Notes: generated by a model from the letters alone, not told the origin. DNA of 21,227 bases from Clostridiales bacterium UBA1738 (GCA_002315735.1 DCIA01000001.1:76622-97848); one strand, 5' to 3'; shown: positions 13,329 to 21,029, counted from the stretch's first letter. Numbers and translations are program-made.

Positions 13329-16169
13329 TTGAAAAAAGTTTTAATTGTATGCATATTGTGTTTCTTTTTTAGTGGAACAGCATATGCAAAAAATGTATTT
13401 TACAGTAGTTACACTGATAGTGCGACAGGAAGAACGGTAGAATATTTTGATTTAGACGGAGATAATGTTGAGCGTCTTTACTTCACTCAAAGTTATTGGT
13501 TAAAGGACAGTGATGCGTTTGTGGTGTCCAGCAAGTCTGAGTCGAGAATGTATAAGTATAATGTTACAACTCATACTGTTGAGGCACTGCACGGAACTGA
13601 CATTAAGTGTAATGATGTTGGTATCACGAAAGACAATTTAATGTATATGCGTCCTATGGCTGATACTGAAGCTGAAAGAAAACTTTATTGTATGGATTTG
13701 AATAAAAAAGCATCTTCAACGGAAATTTCCGCCGAGGTAAATTCTAACGGCACAGCTTTTGAAGGTGACCTTATACTTAGAAGACGATATGACAATTCAA
13801 GATGGACTAATACAGAAGCATATGATAGAAAAATTATTTTTTCGGGAGAAACGGGAAAATCAGCAGTTGGGGGGAAGACATATTCTTATAATGAAGAATA
13901 TACAGAATGTGTAAAGGGAAAATATCAACGTTGGAGAAATTCTTGGTATTTTGATATACCAAATAGTTTTTTAGACGGTAAAAATTATGAAACAGTAGAA
14001 ATAGAAGTTGAATACTATTTGCCTTCTGTTGCTACCAATAAAACACTTTCACTATTCGTGGGTTCGGATAAGGCAGAGTACACTTCATCTTTGGTTTCTG
14101 AAAAGTGGACTACTGCTGTATTTACAATTTCTAAGAATGACGGTAAAAATGTAGATTTTACCGATAATTATAGCAATGTTACCAGCAATAATTTTTACGA
14201 TAAATATACAGAAACTGCCAGTAATTTTAGAATTATGACCAAAGGAAGTACCAATAATGCCGGTTCTCAAATTTACATACATAAGGTTACGGTTAGAAAA
14301 ATTACTGAAAATAAAATGATTTGCTTGGGTGATCGTCCGTGGGGATACCAAATTCACCCAACAAGAGATGGAAAATTCTTGTCAATTACCGGCGATGACG
14401 GAAATTATGAAATTCTAATTTATGATGTGGAAAAAGGCACTTGGGAAACGATATCAAAAAAATTCCCTTCGCCAAATACTGTGGCAAATCATGCAATGAT
14501 TAATCCTGTGTATAATAACCTTGTGCTTTTTGCTCACGAGGGTACTGCAACACAAGTTTTTGACAGAATGTGGATATATGATAGAAATACAGGTGAGTTT
14601 TATAATGTTTTTAAGCAGTATAATAATATGACAACCACAACCACGGGCGAAGCAGTGGGACATGAAAGTTGGACTGCCGATGGCGAAAATATTGTGGCAG
14701 TTAAATATAAAGAGCCAAATAACATAGGTAAAAGTGGCATTATTCGTATGAATAAATATGGCGGCGAACGAGAATATTTAAATGATGATTATGATTATTG
14801 GCATTGTAGTGCCTCGCCGGACGGAAGATGGATTGTTGCAGATGCAAAGTTGGTTGACTCAAAAACAAAAATTGTTTTGATTGACTCAAAAACCGGCAAA
14901 TCATATGTGGTTGCAGAACCAAAAGCTGGTACTAACGACCCATGGCAACCGCATCCTCAATTTAGCCCTGATGGAAAAAAAGTCACGTTTTCTATGATTT
15001 ACAGACAAAATAGCGGCAGCGATGTTTTAGGTGTTGGCATTGTTGATGTCAGTGATTTGGTGAACGATGGTCAATATGTTGACAGTCTTTTCAACAAAAC
15101 AAATGAAACGATGGGTTTTCGTGTTTCGCCGTTTAAAATTGATTTTGGCGGAAATTCATCAAATGAAGTGACAACAAATATAGAAAACCTTGATGGTAAA
15201 GAAAAGAAACTATCTCTTTATACGGCAGTTTATGACAATGACGGAAAAATGATTTCGCTTGATTCCGATATATATAATTCTTCTTACAGCAATACTTTAT
15301 CAAGCAAGTTTAGTTGGACGAATAACAGCAAGACGTTAAAATGTTTTTTGTGGGACAATGAAAATAACCCAATATTGACTTCTACGACAGCGGTTGAAAA
15401 ACTCCGTGTGGCTAAAACAGCAATGAAGAGTGTTGTTCTTACATGGCAACCAAGTAATAACTTGATTGATATTGATTATGAGATATACAGAAACGGCACA
15501 AAGATAGGAAAAACGCAAGATTTGGTGTATAGAGATTGTAAGTTGACTAAAAATACAGAGTATGAATATGAAGTAAAACCTATATATGATGGTGTTTTTG
15601 TTACTTCGGATAATTCGTGTGTTACAGTTACTCCGACATATAGTGGCGGTAAATGGTCAATACCTTCACAATCTAATAATGTATCAGCCCCGGGTGCAAG
15701 CGTAAAAGTAAAAACAAATAGCAGTGCGACGGTTTCTGAACCGACAAGCACCTCCCAATTTGTATATTGGTCTAATGCCGGATATGATGGACTAACTCTT
15801 TTAAGTGGTGGTACAACCGTCAATAATATGAAATATTTGAGTGGTTCAAGCCAGTGGCTGACCTTTGATGTTGACGACAATTACCAATCTTCGTCGCAAA
15901 TGAATATGGCGTGGATAGACATAACATATAAGGATATAGGAACCGGCGAAATCTATCTTGAATATAATACCTCCGACCCGACGGCAACTACAGATACAAA
16001 ATCTCACAAACGTTCAGAATTTGTTATAAAATGTAAGAACACAAAAGAACTATTAACAGAAAAAATCCCTTTGATTGATGCTGATTTCTCGGGTTATGGT
16101 GGTTATGATTTTAGAATAGGTACAAGTAACAGTGCATACATAAGCAAAGTTAAGGTTTTGGGATACTAA
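13329..16169 (+). CDS. Secreted beta-propeller protein, oligogalacturonate-lyase (PL22)-like, with beta-sandwich domains
   Basis: This 946-residue exported protein starts at TTG 13329, with AGGAAAGG 8 nt upstream, and has a signal peptide (1-20, cleaved after TAYA). The propeller resembles PL22 oligogalacturonate lyases: LVLFAHEGTATQVFDRMWIY (398-417), GHESWTADG (444-452), WHCSASPDGRW (491-501) and QPHPQFSPDGKKV (540-552). These hold the family's conserved histidines, but some metal-binding positions may differ, so activity is uncertain. Two unusual additions are seen. A beta-sandwich segment (about 137-325) interrupts the propeller, and a related segment closes the protein (about 775-946); both end in an aligned KV-x-V strand after a GS or NS turn. 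A fibronectin III-like domain lies at about 688-770. Pectin-fragment breakdown or binding outside the cell is the inferred role. It has its own promoter and terminator. Confidence 0.75.
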   Translation: MKKVLIVCILCFFFSGTAYAKNVFYSSYTDSATGRTVEYFDLDGDNVERLYFTQSYWLKDSDAFVVSSKSESRMYKYNVTTHTVEALHGTDIKCNDVGITKDNLMYMRPMADTEAERKLYCMDLNKKASSTEISAEVNSNGTAFEGDLILRRRYDNSRWTNTEAYDRKIIFSGETGKSAVGGKTYSYNEEYTECVKGKYQRWRNSWYFDIPNSFLDGKNYETVEIEVEYYLPSVATNKTLSLFVGSDKAEYTSSLVSEKWTTAVFTISKNDGKNVDFTDNYSNVTSNNFYDKYTETASNFRIMTKGSTNNAGSQIYIHKVTVRKITENKMICLGDRPWGYQIHPTRDGKFLSITGDDGNYEILIYDVEKGTWETISKKFPSPNTVANHAMINPVYNNLVLFAHEGTATQVFDRMWIYDRNTGEFYNVFKQYNNMTTTTTGEAVGHESWTADGENIVAVKYKEPNNIGKSGIIRMNKYGGEREYLNDDYDYWHCSASPDGRWIVADAKLVDSKTKIVLIDSKTGKSYVVAEPKAGTNDPWQPHPQFSPDGKKVTFSMIYRQNSGSDVLGVGIVDVSDLVNDGQYVDSLFNKTNETMGFRVSPFKIDFGGNSSNEVTTNIENLDGKEKKLSLYTAVYDNDGKMISLDSDIYNSSYSNTLSSKFSWTNNSKTLKCFLWDNENNPILTSTTAVEKLRVAKTAMKSVVLTWQPSNNLIDIDYEIYRNGTKIGKTQDLVYRDCKLTKNTEYEYEVKPIYDGVFVTSDNSCVTVTPTYSGGKWSIPSQSNNVSAPGASVKVKTNSSATVSEPTSTSQFVYWSNAGYDGLTLLSGGTTVNNMKYLSGSSQWLTFDVDDNYQSSSQMNMAWIDITYKDIGTGEIYLEYNTSDPTATTDTKSHKRSEFVIKCKNTKELLTEKIPLIDADFSGYGGYDFRIGTSNSAYISKVKVLGY

Positions 16170-16201
16170 AAAAGAATATGTGAAAAGCATATTCTTTTTT
16201 T
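16170..16201 (+). terminator. Terminator after the beta-propeller gene
   Basis: AAAAGAATATG and CATATTCTTTT form an 11-bp stem with a 7-nt loop (16181-16187), ending in a T-run to 16201. It starts directly after the TAA. Confidence 0.88.
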
Positions 16202-16225
16202 ACTCCATAAATTTTTTGAAATTAA

Positions 16226-16254
16226 GTGACAAACACAATATATTGTGGTATAAT
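16226..16254 (+). promoter_or_regulatory. Promoter of nrdR-mnmE
   Basis: GTGACA (16226-16231), 17 bp, TATAAT (16249-16254), with TGG before the -10 (extended -10). The spacer is almost filled by an NrdR box. Confidence 0.8.
16233..16248 (+). promoter_or_regulatory. nrdR: NrdR box in the nrdR promoter
   Basis: ACACAATATATTGTGG agrees with the known NrdR-box consensus (acaCwAtATaTwGtgt). The inner 14 bp, CACAATATATTGTG (16234-16247), are a perfect palindrome. It lies between -35 and -10, where binding would block RNA polymerase, predicting autorepression. Only one box is visible, whereas nrd operons usually carry two. Confidence 0.75.
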
Positions 16255-16284
16255 TTGTGCATAAAGATATACGGAGGAAAAAAT

Positions 16285-16740
16285 ATGAAATGTCCATATT
16301 GTAATTTTTTAGAAAGCAAGGTTATTGATTCAAGACCTGCAGACGACGGATGCTCTATTAGGCGTAGAAGAGAATGTCTAAAATGTCAAAGAAGATTTAC
16401 AACTTATGAAAAACTAGAAACTATATCATTAATAGTAGTGAAGCAAGATGATTCGCGCCAACCGTATGATAGAGAAAAGATTGTAAGAGGGCTTATAAGA
16501 GCTTGTGAAAAACGCCCGATTACATATGCTCAAATGGAAGAGATTACAGACCAAATTGAAAGCGAACTATACCAAATGATGTCAAAAGAAGTAAGTTCTA
16601 CAGAAATTGGCGAAAAGGTTATGAGTCATCTAAAAGAACTCGATGAAGTTGCATATGTTAGATTCGCTTCGGTTCATAAACATTTCTCAAATATTGAGTC
16701 ATTTATGGATGCGTTAAAGGAGCTTTTAGATGAGAAGTAA
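16285..16740 (+). CDS. nrdR: Transcriptional repressor NrdR of ribonucleotide reductase genes
   Basis: This 151-residue protein is the normal NrdR length. The N-terminal zinc ribbon has C3, C6, C31 and C34 (CPYC and CLKC), followed by RRRECLKCQRRFTTYE, a block conserved in NrdR. The ATP-cone domain (about 46-136) binds ATP or dATP and sets DNA binding according to the deoxynucleotide pool. ATG 16285 is chosen because GGAGG (16273-16277) lies 7 nt upstream and the protein then begins at MKCPYC, as in all NrdR; the frame is open back to 16180. It overlaps mnmE by 11 bp. The promoter contains an NrdR box, so the gene is probably self-regulated. Confidence 0.97.
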   Translation: MKCPYCNFLESKVIDSRPADDGCSIRRRRECLKCQRRFTTYEKLETISLIVVKQDDSRQPYDREKIVRGLIRACEKRPITYAQMEEITDQIESELYQMMSKEVSSTEIGEKVMSHLKELDEVAYVRFASVHKHFSNIESFMDALKELLDEK

Positions 16741-18079
16741 TGATAGAACGATTGCTGCTATATCTACTCCTGTTGGTGTTGGTGGCATTTCGGTTATTCG
16801 TGTTAGCGGAATTGATGCGATTTCTATTTGTGATAGCATTTTTAAAGGGAAAGATAGTTTAAAAGACAGCGAAACACATACTGTACATTATGGGTATATT
16901 ATTGACAAAGGCGGTAATATAGCAGATGAAGTCCTTGTTACAATTATGCGTGCACCAAGAACATATACTCGTGAAGATGTTGTTGAAATCAGCACACATG
17001 GTGGTTTTACGGCGTCTAAAAAGGTTATGGAAATTTTACTGGAAACAGGGGTAGAGCCGGCAGAAGCAGGAGAATTTACCAAGAGGGCTTTTCTAAACGG
17101 CAGAATTGATTTGTCGCAAGCAGAAGGTGTAATAGACCTTATTAATTCTAAAACAGCAGTAGAACAAAAAAATGCACTTTCTCAAACACGAGGAAGGCTT
17201 TACAAAAAAATTGATTTAATAAGGAAAGCACTTGTGCATCTAGCAGCTCAAATGCAAGTTGCTATTGATTACCCTGATGAAGATTTGGAAGATGTCACGA
17301 TTGATGATATTAAAATGTCGCTTTTTGAAAATTCTGAAGAAATAAAGAATCTTTTGAAAACAAAAGATAGTGGAAAAATAATAAAAGAAGGTATCAAAAC
17401 GGCTATTGTAGGAAAACCAAATGTCGGAAAATCTTCCTTATTAAATTGTTTGGCAGATGATGAATGTGCTATCGTAACAGATATTGCGGGAACAACAAGA
17501 GATATTATTGAGGAATTTGTAACAGTTGACGGTGTGCCTTTAAGACTTCTTGATACTGCAGGAATTAGAAACACCGAGGATGTTGTTGAAAAAATAGGTG
17601 TAGAAAGAGCAAAAAAAGTTATACTTGATGCAGAACTTGTCTTGTTAGTGCTTGATTTAAGCCGTGAATTAGACGAAGAAGATAAATATCTGCTCGAAAT
17701 AACTAAGGATAAAAAGCGAATAATAGTGGCTAATAAATCAGATATCAAGTTAACGCAAGTAGAAAATTCGGTTGAGATATCTGCTAAAAATGGAGAGGGT
17801 ATCGAAAAACTTGTAAATTTAATCAAAGAAATGTATAATTTTGCACAAATTGAGCAAGATGACTCGATTATTATTACGAATATGCGTCACATATCTTCTC
17901 TTAATAGAGCAAAAGAAACATTAGACAGAGCAAATGCGCAACTTAATTCAGGTATGCCACAGGATATTGCCGCTTTGGATATTTATGAAGCGATTGATAT
18001 TTTAGGCGAAATTACCGGAGAAACGGTATCAGAGGACATTATTACGGAAATTTTCCACAATTTCTGCGTGGGTAAATAA
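16730..18079 (+). CDS. mnmE: tRNA modification GTPase MnmE (TrmE)
   Basis: This 449-residue protein works with MnmG to add the aminomethyl-type modification at wobble uridine of certain tRNAs, using a folate-bound carbon and GTP. The N-terminal tetrahydrofolate-binding domain (1-120) starts with TIAAISTPVGVGGISVIRVSG (7-27). The G domain inside the helical domain has GKPNVGKSS (228-236), DTAG (275-278) and NKSD (335-338). The C-terminal FCVGK (445-449) supplies the essential cysteine. AAAGGAG (16716-16722) lies 7 nt before ATG 16730, inside the end of nrdR, so the two are translationally coupled. Usually mnmE neighbours mnmG; here the downstream gene is an ABC transporter. Confidence 0.97.
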   Translation: MRSNDRTIAAISTPVGVGGISVIRVSGIDAISICDSIFKGKDSLKDSETHTVHYGYIIDKGGNIADEVLVTIMRAPRTYTREDVVEISTHGGFTASKKVMEILLETGVEPAEAGEFTKRAFLNGRIDLSQAEGVIDLINSKTAVEQKNALSQTRGRLYKKIDLIRKALVHLAAQMQVAIDYPDEDLEDVTIDDIKMSLFENSEEIKNLLKTKDSGKIIKEGIKTAIVGKPNVGKSSLLNCLADDECAIVTDIAGTTRDIIEEFVTVDGVPLRLLDTAGIRNTEDVVEKIGVERAKKVILDAELVLLVLDLSRELDEEDKYLLEITKDKKRIIVANKSDIKLTQVENSVEISAKNGEGIEKLVNLIKEMYNFAQIEQDDSIIITNMRHISSLNRAKETLDRANAQLNSGMPQDIAALDIYEAIDILGEITGETVSEDIITEIFHNFCVGK

Positions 18080-18084
18080 AAATT

Positions 18085-18132
18085 TATGAGTATTTATGCA
18101 CAAAAATGAAAAAAATTGCATAAAAATGCTTG
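18085..18132 (+). promoter_or_regulatory. Two candidate ArgR (ARG) boxes upstream of the ABC transporter
   Basis: TATGAGTATTTATGCACA (18085-18102) matches the ARG-box pattern TNTGNATWWWWATNCANA at all defined positions but one. ATTGCATAAAAATGCTTG (18115-18132) matches the inner core (TGCAT-AAAA-ATGC) with three outer mismatches. Their centres are 30 bp apart and the second overlaps the -35 box. If real, arginine would repress this transporter. AT-rich DNA can give such matches by chance. Confidence 0.35.
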
Positions 18133-18158
18133 CATTATTCATTTTATTGTGTTATTAT
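18130..18158 (+). promoter_or_regulatory. Promoter of the amino-acid ABC transporter operon
   Basis: TTGCAT (18130-18135), 17 bp, TATTAT (18153-18158), with TGT before the -10 (extended). Confidence 0.65.
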
Positions 18159-18198
18159 ACATTCATCAAAAATAATTATTCAAAAGGAGAATAAAATT

Positions 18199-18978
18199 AT
18201 GAAAAAAAATCTATTAAAAATCACAGCACTTATGGCAGCTACCGTACTTGCAATTTCAACACTTGCATCATGCGGTGCTAAGAAGGAAGAAGCAACAGAA
18301 GAAGGCGAAAAGCAAGTTCTAACAATGGCAACAAATGCAGAATTCCCTCCATTCGAATATCTTGAAGGCGAAGAAATTGTTGGTGCTGATGTTGAAATGG
18401 CAAAAGCAATCGCTGATTACTTAGGATACGAACTTGAAATCACAAACATTGACTTTGATGCAGCTTTAACAGGTGCAGCAACAGGTAAGTATGATGTGGC
18501 AGTTGCAGGTATCACAGCAACAGACGAAAGAAAGAAAAATATGAACTTCTCAGACAACTACTACAAGGCTTCTCAATCAATCATTGTTACAGCTGACAGC
18601 GAAATCAAAGTAGCAGCTGATCTTGAAGGCAAGACAATGGGTTGCCAAGAAGGTACAACAGGCGAACAATTCCTACTTGATAACAACTATGCAATTCAAT
18701 CATTTAAGACAGCTCCGGAAGCAGTTTCAGCTCTTAAAGCAGGAAAAGTTGATGCAGTTGTCGTAGATAATGCAGTTGCAAAGGCTTTATCAGCAAAACA
18801 AGAAGGTGCAACAGTTGTTCTTGATGAAGCTCTTACAGAAGAAGCATATGCAATCGCACTACAACTTGGTAATGATGAATTAACAACTAAGATTAATGAA
18901 GCTTTAAAAGCAATTACAGAAGACGGTACATTAGGCAAAATATTTGAAAAATATGACTTGCCGGTTGATGCTGAATAA
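18199..18978 (+). CDS. Substrate-binding lipoprotein of a polar amino-acid ABC transporter
   Basis: This 259-residue SBP_bac_3 family protein captures an amino acid outside the cell and delivers it to the permease. The lipoprotein signal peptide ends in the lipobox LASC, with lipidated C25. A short charged linker follows, then two lobes: ATNAEFPPFEYLEGEEIVG (45-63) is the standard first strand and ligand loop, and GKYDVAVAGITATDERK the conserved motif that includes the ligand-binding Thr and Arg. ATG 18199 has AAAAGGAG about 9 nt upstream; an in-frame start at 18130 would spoil the signal peptide. Specificity cannot be read with certainty: Gln, Arg, His and cystine binders share this fold. 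It is first in a three-gene operon, with a hairpin after it. Confidence 0.93.
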   Translation: MKKNLLKITALMAATVLAISTLASCGAKKEEATEEGEKQVLTMATNAEFPPFEYLEGEEIVGADVEMAKAIADYLGYELEITNIDFDAALTGAATGKYDVAVAGITATDERKKNMNFSDNYYKASQSIIVTADSEIKVAADLEGKTMGCQEGTTGEQFLLDNNYAIQSFKTAPEAVSALKAGKVDAVVVDNAVAKALSAKQEGATVVLDEALTEEAYAIALQLGNDELTTKINEALKAITEDGTLGKIFEKYDLPVDAE

Positions 18979-18992
18979 TATCTTAAAACGAT

Positions 18993-19034
18993 AAGCGGTA
19001 CGGCTGAGCCGTATCGCTTTATTATTATTTTGGA
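18993..19034 (+). terminator. Intra-operon hairpin (partial terminator or mRNA stabiliser)
   Basis: AAGCGGTACGGC (18993-19004) pairs with GCCGTATCGCTT (19008-19019), 12 bp with one G-T pair and a 3-nt loop. An interrupted T-tract (TATTATTATTTT) follows. The broken tract suggests partial read-through to the permease, which would give more binding protein than transporter. Confidence 0.65.
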
Positions 19035-19045
19035 GAGGGAAAAAT

Positions 19046-19741
19046 ATGGAATGGTTTAATAAATGGCTTGCAAGACTAAATCAGACATTTATAGTTGCAG
19101 ACCGATATAAAACTGTCATCAGCGGGTTAGAAAAAACATTAATAATTACCTTTGGTGCATTGGCAATAGGCGTAGTTATTGGTACTATTGTTGCCATGAT
19201 AAAGGTTTTTGCTGATGGAAATAAAAAGATGAAAATATTTGATATCATTTGTGATATATACTTAACTGTTATTAGAGGTACTCCGGTGGTTGTTCAACTT
19301 CTTATTTCATTTTTTATTGTCTTTGTTTCGGCAAAGGACGGAACATGGGTTGCCACAATCACATTTGGTATTAATTCCGGTGCATATGTGGCGGAGGTAA
19401 TTCGTTCCGGTATTATGGCTATTGATAAGGGACAAATGGAAGCAGGACGCTCTTTGGGATTTTCGAAACTTCAAACTATGAAGGAAATCATTCTTCCACA
19501 AGCATTTAAAAATGTACTTCCTGCAATCGGAAATGAAATGATTGCTCTCTTAAAGGAAACTTCTGTTGCCGGATATGTTGCAGTAACAGACCTTACAAAA
19601 GCGGCAAATCAAATAAAAAACACAACATATGACCAAGTAAATCCGATTTTGCTTACGGCTTTGGTATATCTTTTAATAGTAATGCTTATGACTAAACTTT
19701 TATCAATAATGGAGAGGAGGTTGAAAAGAAGTGAAAGATGA
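19046..19741 (+). CDS. Amino-acid ABC transporter permease (HisM/GlnP type)
   Basis: This 231-residue integral membrane protein has about five hydrophobic segments (for example 32-54, 80-95, 100-118 and 199-220). VIRGTPVVVQLLI (75-87) is the signature of polar amino-acid permeases. The EAA loop EAGRSLGFSKLQTMKEIILP (132-151), which docks onto the ATPase, is intact. A GGAGAGGG site lies 6 nt before ATG. It lies 67 bp after the binding protein, past the hairpin, and overlaps the ATPase gene by 11 bp. A single permease gene suggests a homodimer in the membrane. Confidence 0.94.
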   Translation: MEWFNKWLARLNQTFIVADRYKTVISGLEKTLIITFGALAIGVVIGTIVAMIKVFADGNKKMKIFDIICDIYLTVIRGTPVVVQLLISFFIVFVSAKDGTWVATITFGINSGAYVAEVIRSGIMAIDKGQMEAGRSLGFSKLQTMKEIILPQAFKNVLPAIGNEMIALLKETSVAGYVAVTDLTKAANQIKNTTYDQVNPILLTALVYLLIVMLMTKLLSIMERRLKRSER

Positions 19742-20474
19742 TTGTTTAATAGAAGTTAAAAATCTTTGTAAATTCTATGAAGACGGAAAGATTAAAGCGC
19801 TTAACAATATTTCAACGGGGATTAAGCGGGGAGAGGTTGTAGTTGTCATCGGACCATCAGGCTCAGGAAAATCCACATTTTTACGCTCTTTAAATCTTCT
19901 TGAAAAGCCAACTTCCGGAACAATTACATTTGAAGGCAAGGAAATTACAAGCCCTAAAACAAATATTAATATACACAGACAGAAGATGGGCATGGTTTTT
20001 CAAAACTTTAATTTATTTCCACATATGACGGTTATGGAAAATTTAATTTTAGCGCCTACCAAACTTTTGAAAATAGATAAAAAAGAAGCCGAGGCACAGG
20101 CAATTAAATTGCTTAACACTGTTGGGCTTGCAGATAGAAAAGACAATTACCCTTCACAATTATCAGGTGGTCAAAAGCAAAGAATTGCAATAGTTCGTGC
20201 ACTTTGTATGAAACCTGATGTAATGCTTTTTGACGAGCCGACCTCAGCACTGGATCCTGAAATGGTGGGAGAAGTTTTAGATGTTATGAAAAAACTTGCA
20301 GCAGAAGGTATGACAATGGTTGTTGTAACGCACGAAATGGGATTTGCAAGAGAGGTTGCAAACAGAGTTTTATTTATTGACGAAGGTGTGATAATGGAAG
20401 ATGGAACACCTGAACAAATATTTGGAAATCCACATAACGAGAGAACAAAAACCTTTTTAAGCAAGGTTTTATAA
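19731..20474 (+). CDS. Amino-acid ABC transporter ATP-binding protein (GlnQ/HisP type)
   Basis: This 247-residue ATPase powers uptake at the inner face of the membrane. It has Walker A GPSGSGKST (41-49), Q-loop Q91 in VFQNFNLFPH, signature LSGGQKQR (144-151), Walker B VMLFDEP (164-170) and H-loop H201. NLFPHMTVMENL is typical of the polar amino-acid subfamily. The GTG start at 19731 follows GGAGAGGAGG (19711-19720) by 10 nt, within the end of the permease gene, so translation is coupled. The length is normal. Confidence 0.95.
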   Translation: MKDDCLIEVKNLCKFYEDGKIKALNNISTGIKRGEVVVVIGPSGSGKSTFLRSLNLLEKPTSGTITFEGKEITSPKTNINIHRQKMGMVFQNFNLFPHMTVMENLILAPTKLLKIDKKEAEAQAIKLLNTVGLADRKDNYPSQLSGGQKQRIAIVRALCMKPDVMLFDEPTSALDPEMVGEVLDVMKKLAAEGMTMVVVTHEMGFAREVANRVLFIDEGVIMEDGTPEQIFGNPHNERTKTFLSKVL

Positions 20475-20478
20475 AAAA

Positions 20479-20508
20479 TGCACAAAATAAAAAACAAAAA
20501 TTTGTGCA
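20479..20508 (+). other. Hairpin just after the transporter operon
   Basis: TGCACAAA (20479-20486) and TTTGTGCA (20501-20508) are perfect complements with a 14-nt A-rich loop. No U-tract follows on the plus strand. It may protect the mRNA 3' end, with the main terminator 20 bp downstream. Confidence 0.45.
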
Positions 20509-20527
20509 AAATAACCTAAAATTGACG

Positions 20528-20564
20528 AAAATGGCAAGAATTTGTAAAAAAATCTTGCCATTTT
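20528..20564 (+). terminator. Terminator of the transporter operon
   Basis: AAAATGGCAAGA (20528-20539) and TCTTGCCATTTT (20553-20564) form a 12-bp stem with a 13-nt loop. The four final T are part of the stem and act as the U-tract, followed by CTTGT. Confidence 0.65.
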
Positions 20565-20583
20565 CTTGTATGGGTGCTATTAT
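20555..20583 (+). promoter_or_regulatory. Promoter of the small lipoprotein gene
   Basis: TTGCCA (20555-20560), 17 bp, TATTAT (20578-20583), with TGC before the -10. The -35 is embedded in the 3' arm of the preceding terminator. The predicted leader is about 90 nt and holds a small TGTCG-TTAG-CGACA hairpin (20593-20606). Confidence 0.55.
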
Positions 20584-20678
20584 AATCTACGGTGTCGTTA
20601 GCGACATAATTAGGGTTTTTATATCATATAATTTGATGTAGAAACTAATGTTTCAAAATATTTAGGAGGATTTTTATT

Positions 20679-20906
20679 ATGAAGAAGTTTTTAGCTCTTA
20701 CAATTGCTGCTCTTATGAGTATGGCTGTTCTTGCTTCATGTGGCACACCAGCTGAAGAAACACCAGCTGAAGAAACAGCTACAGAAGAAACTGTTGAAAC
20801 AGAAGCTACAGAAGAAGCTACAGAAGAAAAAGAAGAAGAAGCTACAGAAGAAGCTGCTGAAGAAACAACAGAAGAAGCTGCTGAAAAAACAGAAGCTGCT
20901 GAATAA
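20679..20906 (+). CDS. Small acidic repeat lipoprotein
   Basis: This 75-residue protein has a lipoprotein signal peptide ending in lipobox LASC (C21). The rest is almost only Glu, Thr and Ala in imperfect repeats of ATEEA, AEET and TEEA units, with a strong negative charge and no globular domain. AGGAGGA (20664-20670) lies 8 nt before ATG. Promoter and terminator make it a free-standing gene. The mature part would be a membrane-anchored, disordered acidic tail. The N-terminus resembles that of the transporter lipoprotein upstream, including the Glu-rich linker, so it could derive from a truncated duplicate. Function is unknown; the repeats are prone to length change by slippage. Confidence 0.8.
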   Translation: MKKFLALTIAALMSMAVLASCGTPAEETPAEETATEETVETEATEEATEEKEEEATEEAAEETTEEAAEKTEAAE

Positions 20907-20919
20907 TTTAGCAATTACA

Positions 20920-20950
20920 AAAAAGAGCGATATTTTATCGCTTTTTTTTT
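20920..20950 (+). terminator. Terminator after the small lipoprotein gene
   Basis: AGCGATA (20926-20932) and TATCGCT (20936-20942) with a 3-nt loop, extended by A/T pairs, then a run of nine T (20942-20950). Confidence 0.88.
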
Positions 20951-20972
20951 GTAAAAAAATATATAAAAAGTA

Positions 20973-21001
20973 TTGACAAAGATAAAACGATGTGATATAA
21001 T
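20973..21001 (+). promoter_or_regulatory. Consensus promoter of tRNA-Lys
   Basis: TTGACA (20973-20978), 17 bp, TATAAT (20996-21001), with TGA before the -10. All twelve core bases match consensus, as expected for a stable-RNA gene. Confidence 0.9.
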
Positions 21002-21029
21002 TACGAAGTTGTTTTAAGAAAAATAATAT

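Noticed and set aside
17269..17826. 185-codon minus-strand frame in mnmE
   Set aside because: It is an antisense shadow of the MnmE GTPase region, rich in Ser.
20645..20976. Low-complexity frames (Ser/Ala/Val minus strand; Lys/Leu/Gln plus strand)
   Set aside because: They are alternative readings of the Glu/Thr/Ala repeat in the lipoprotein gene.
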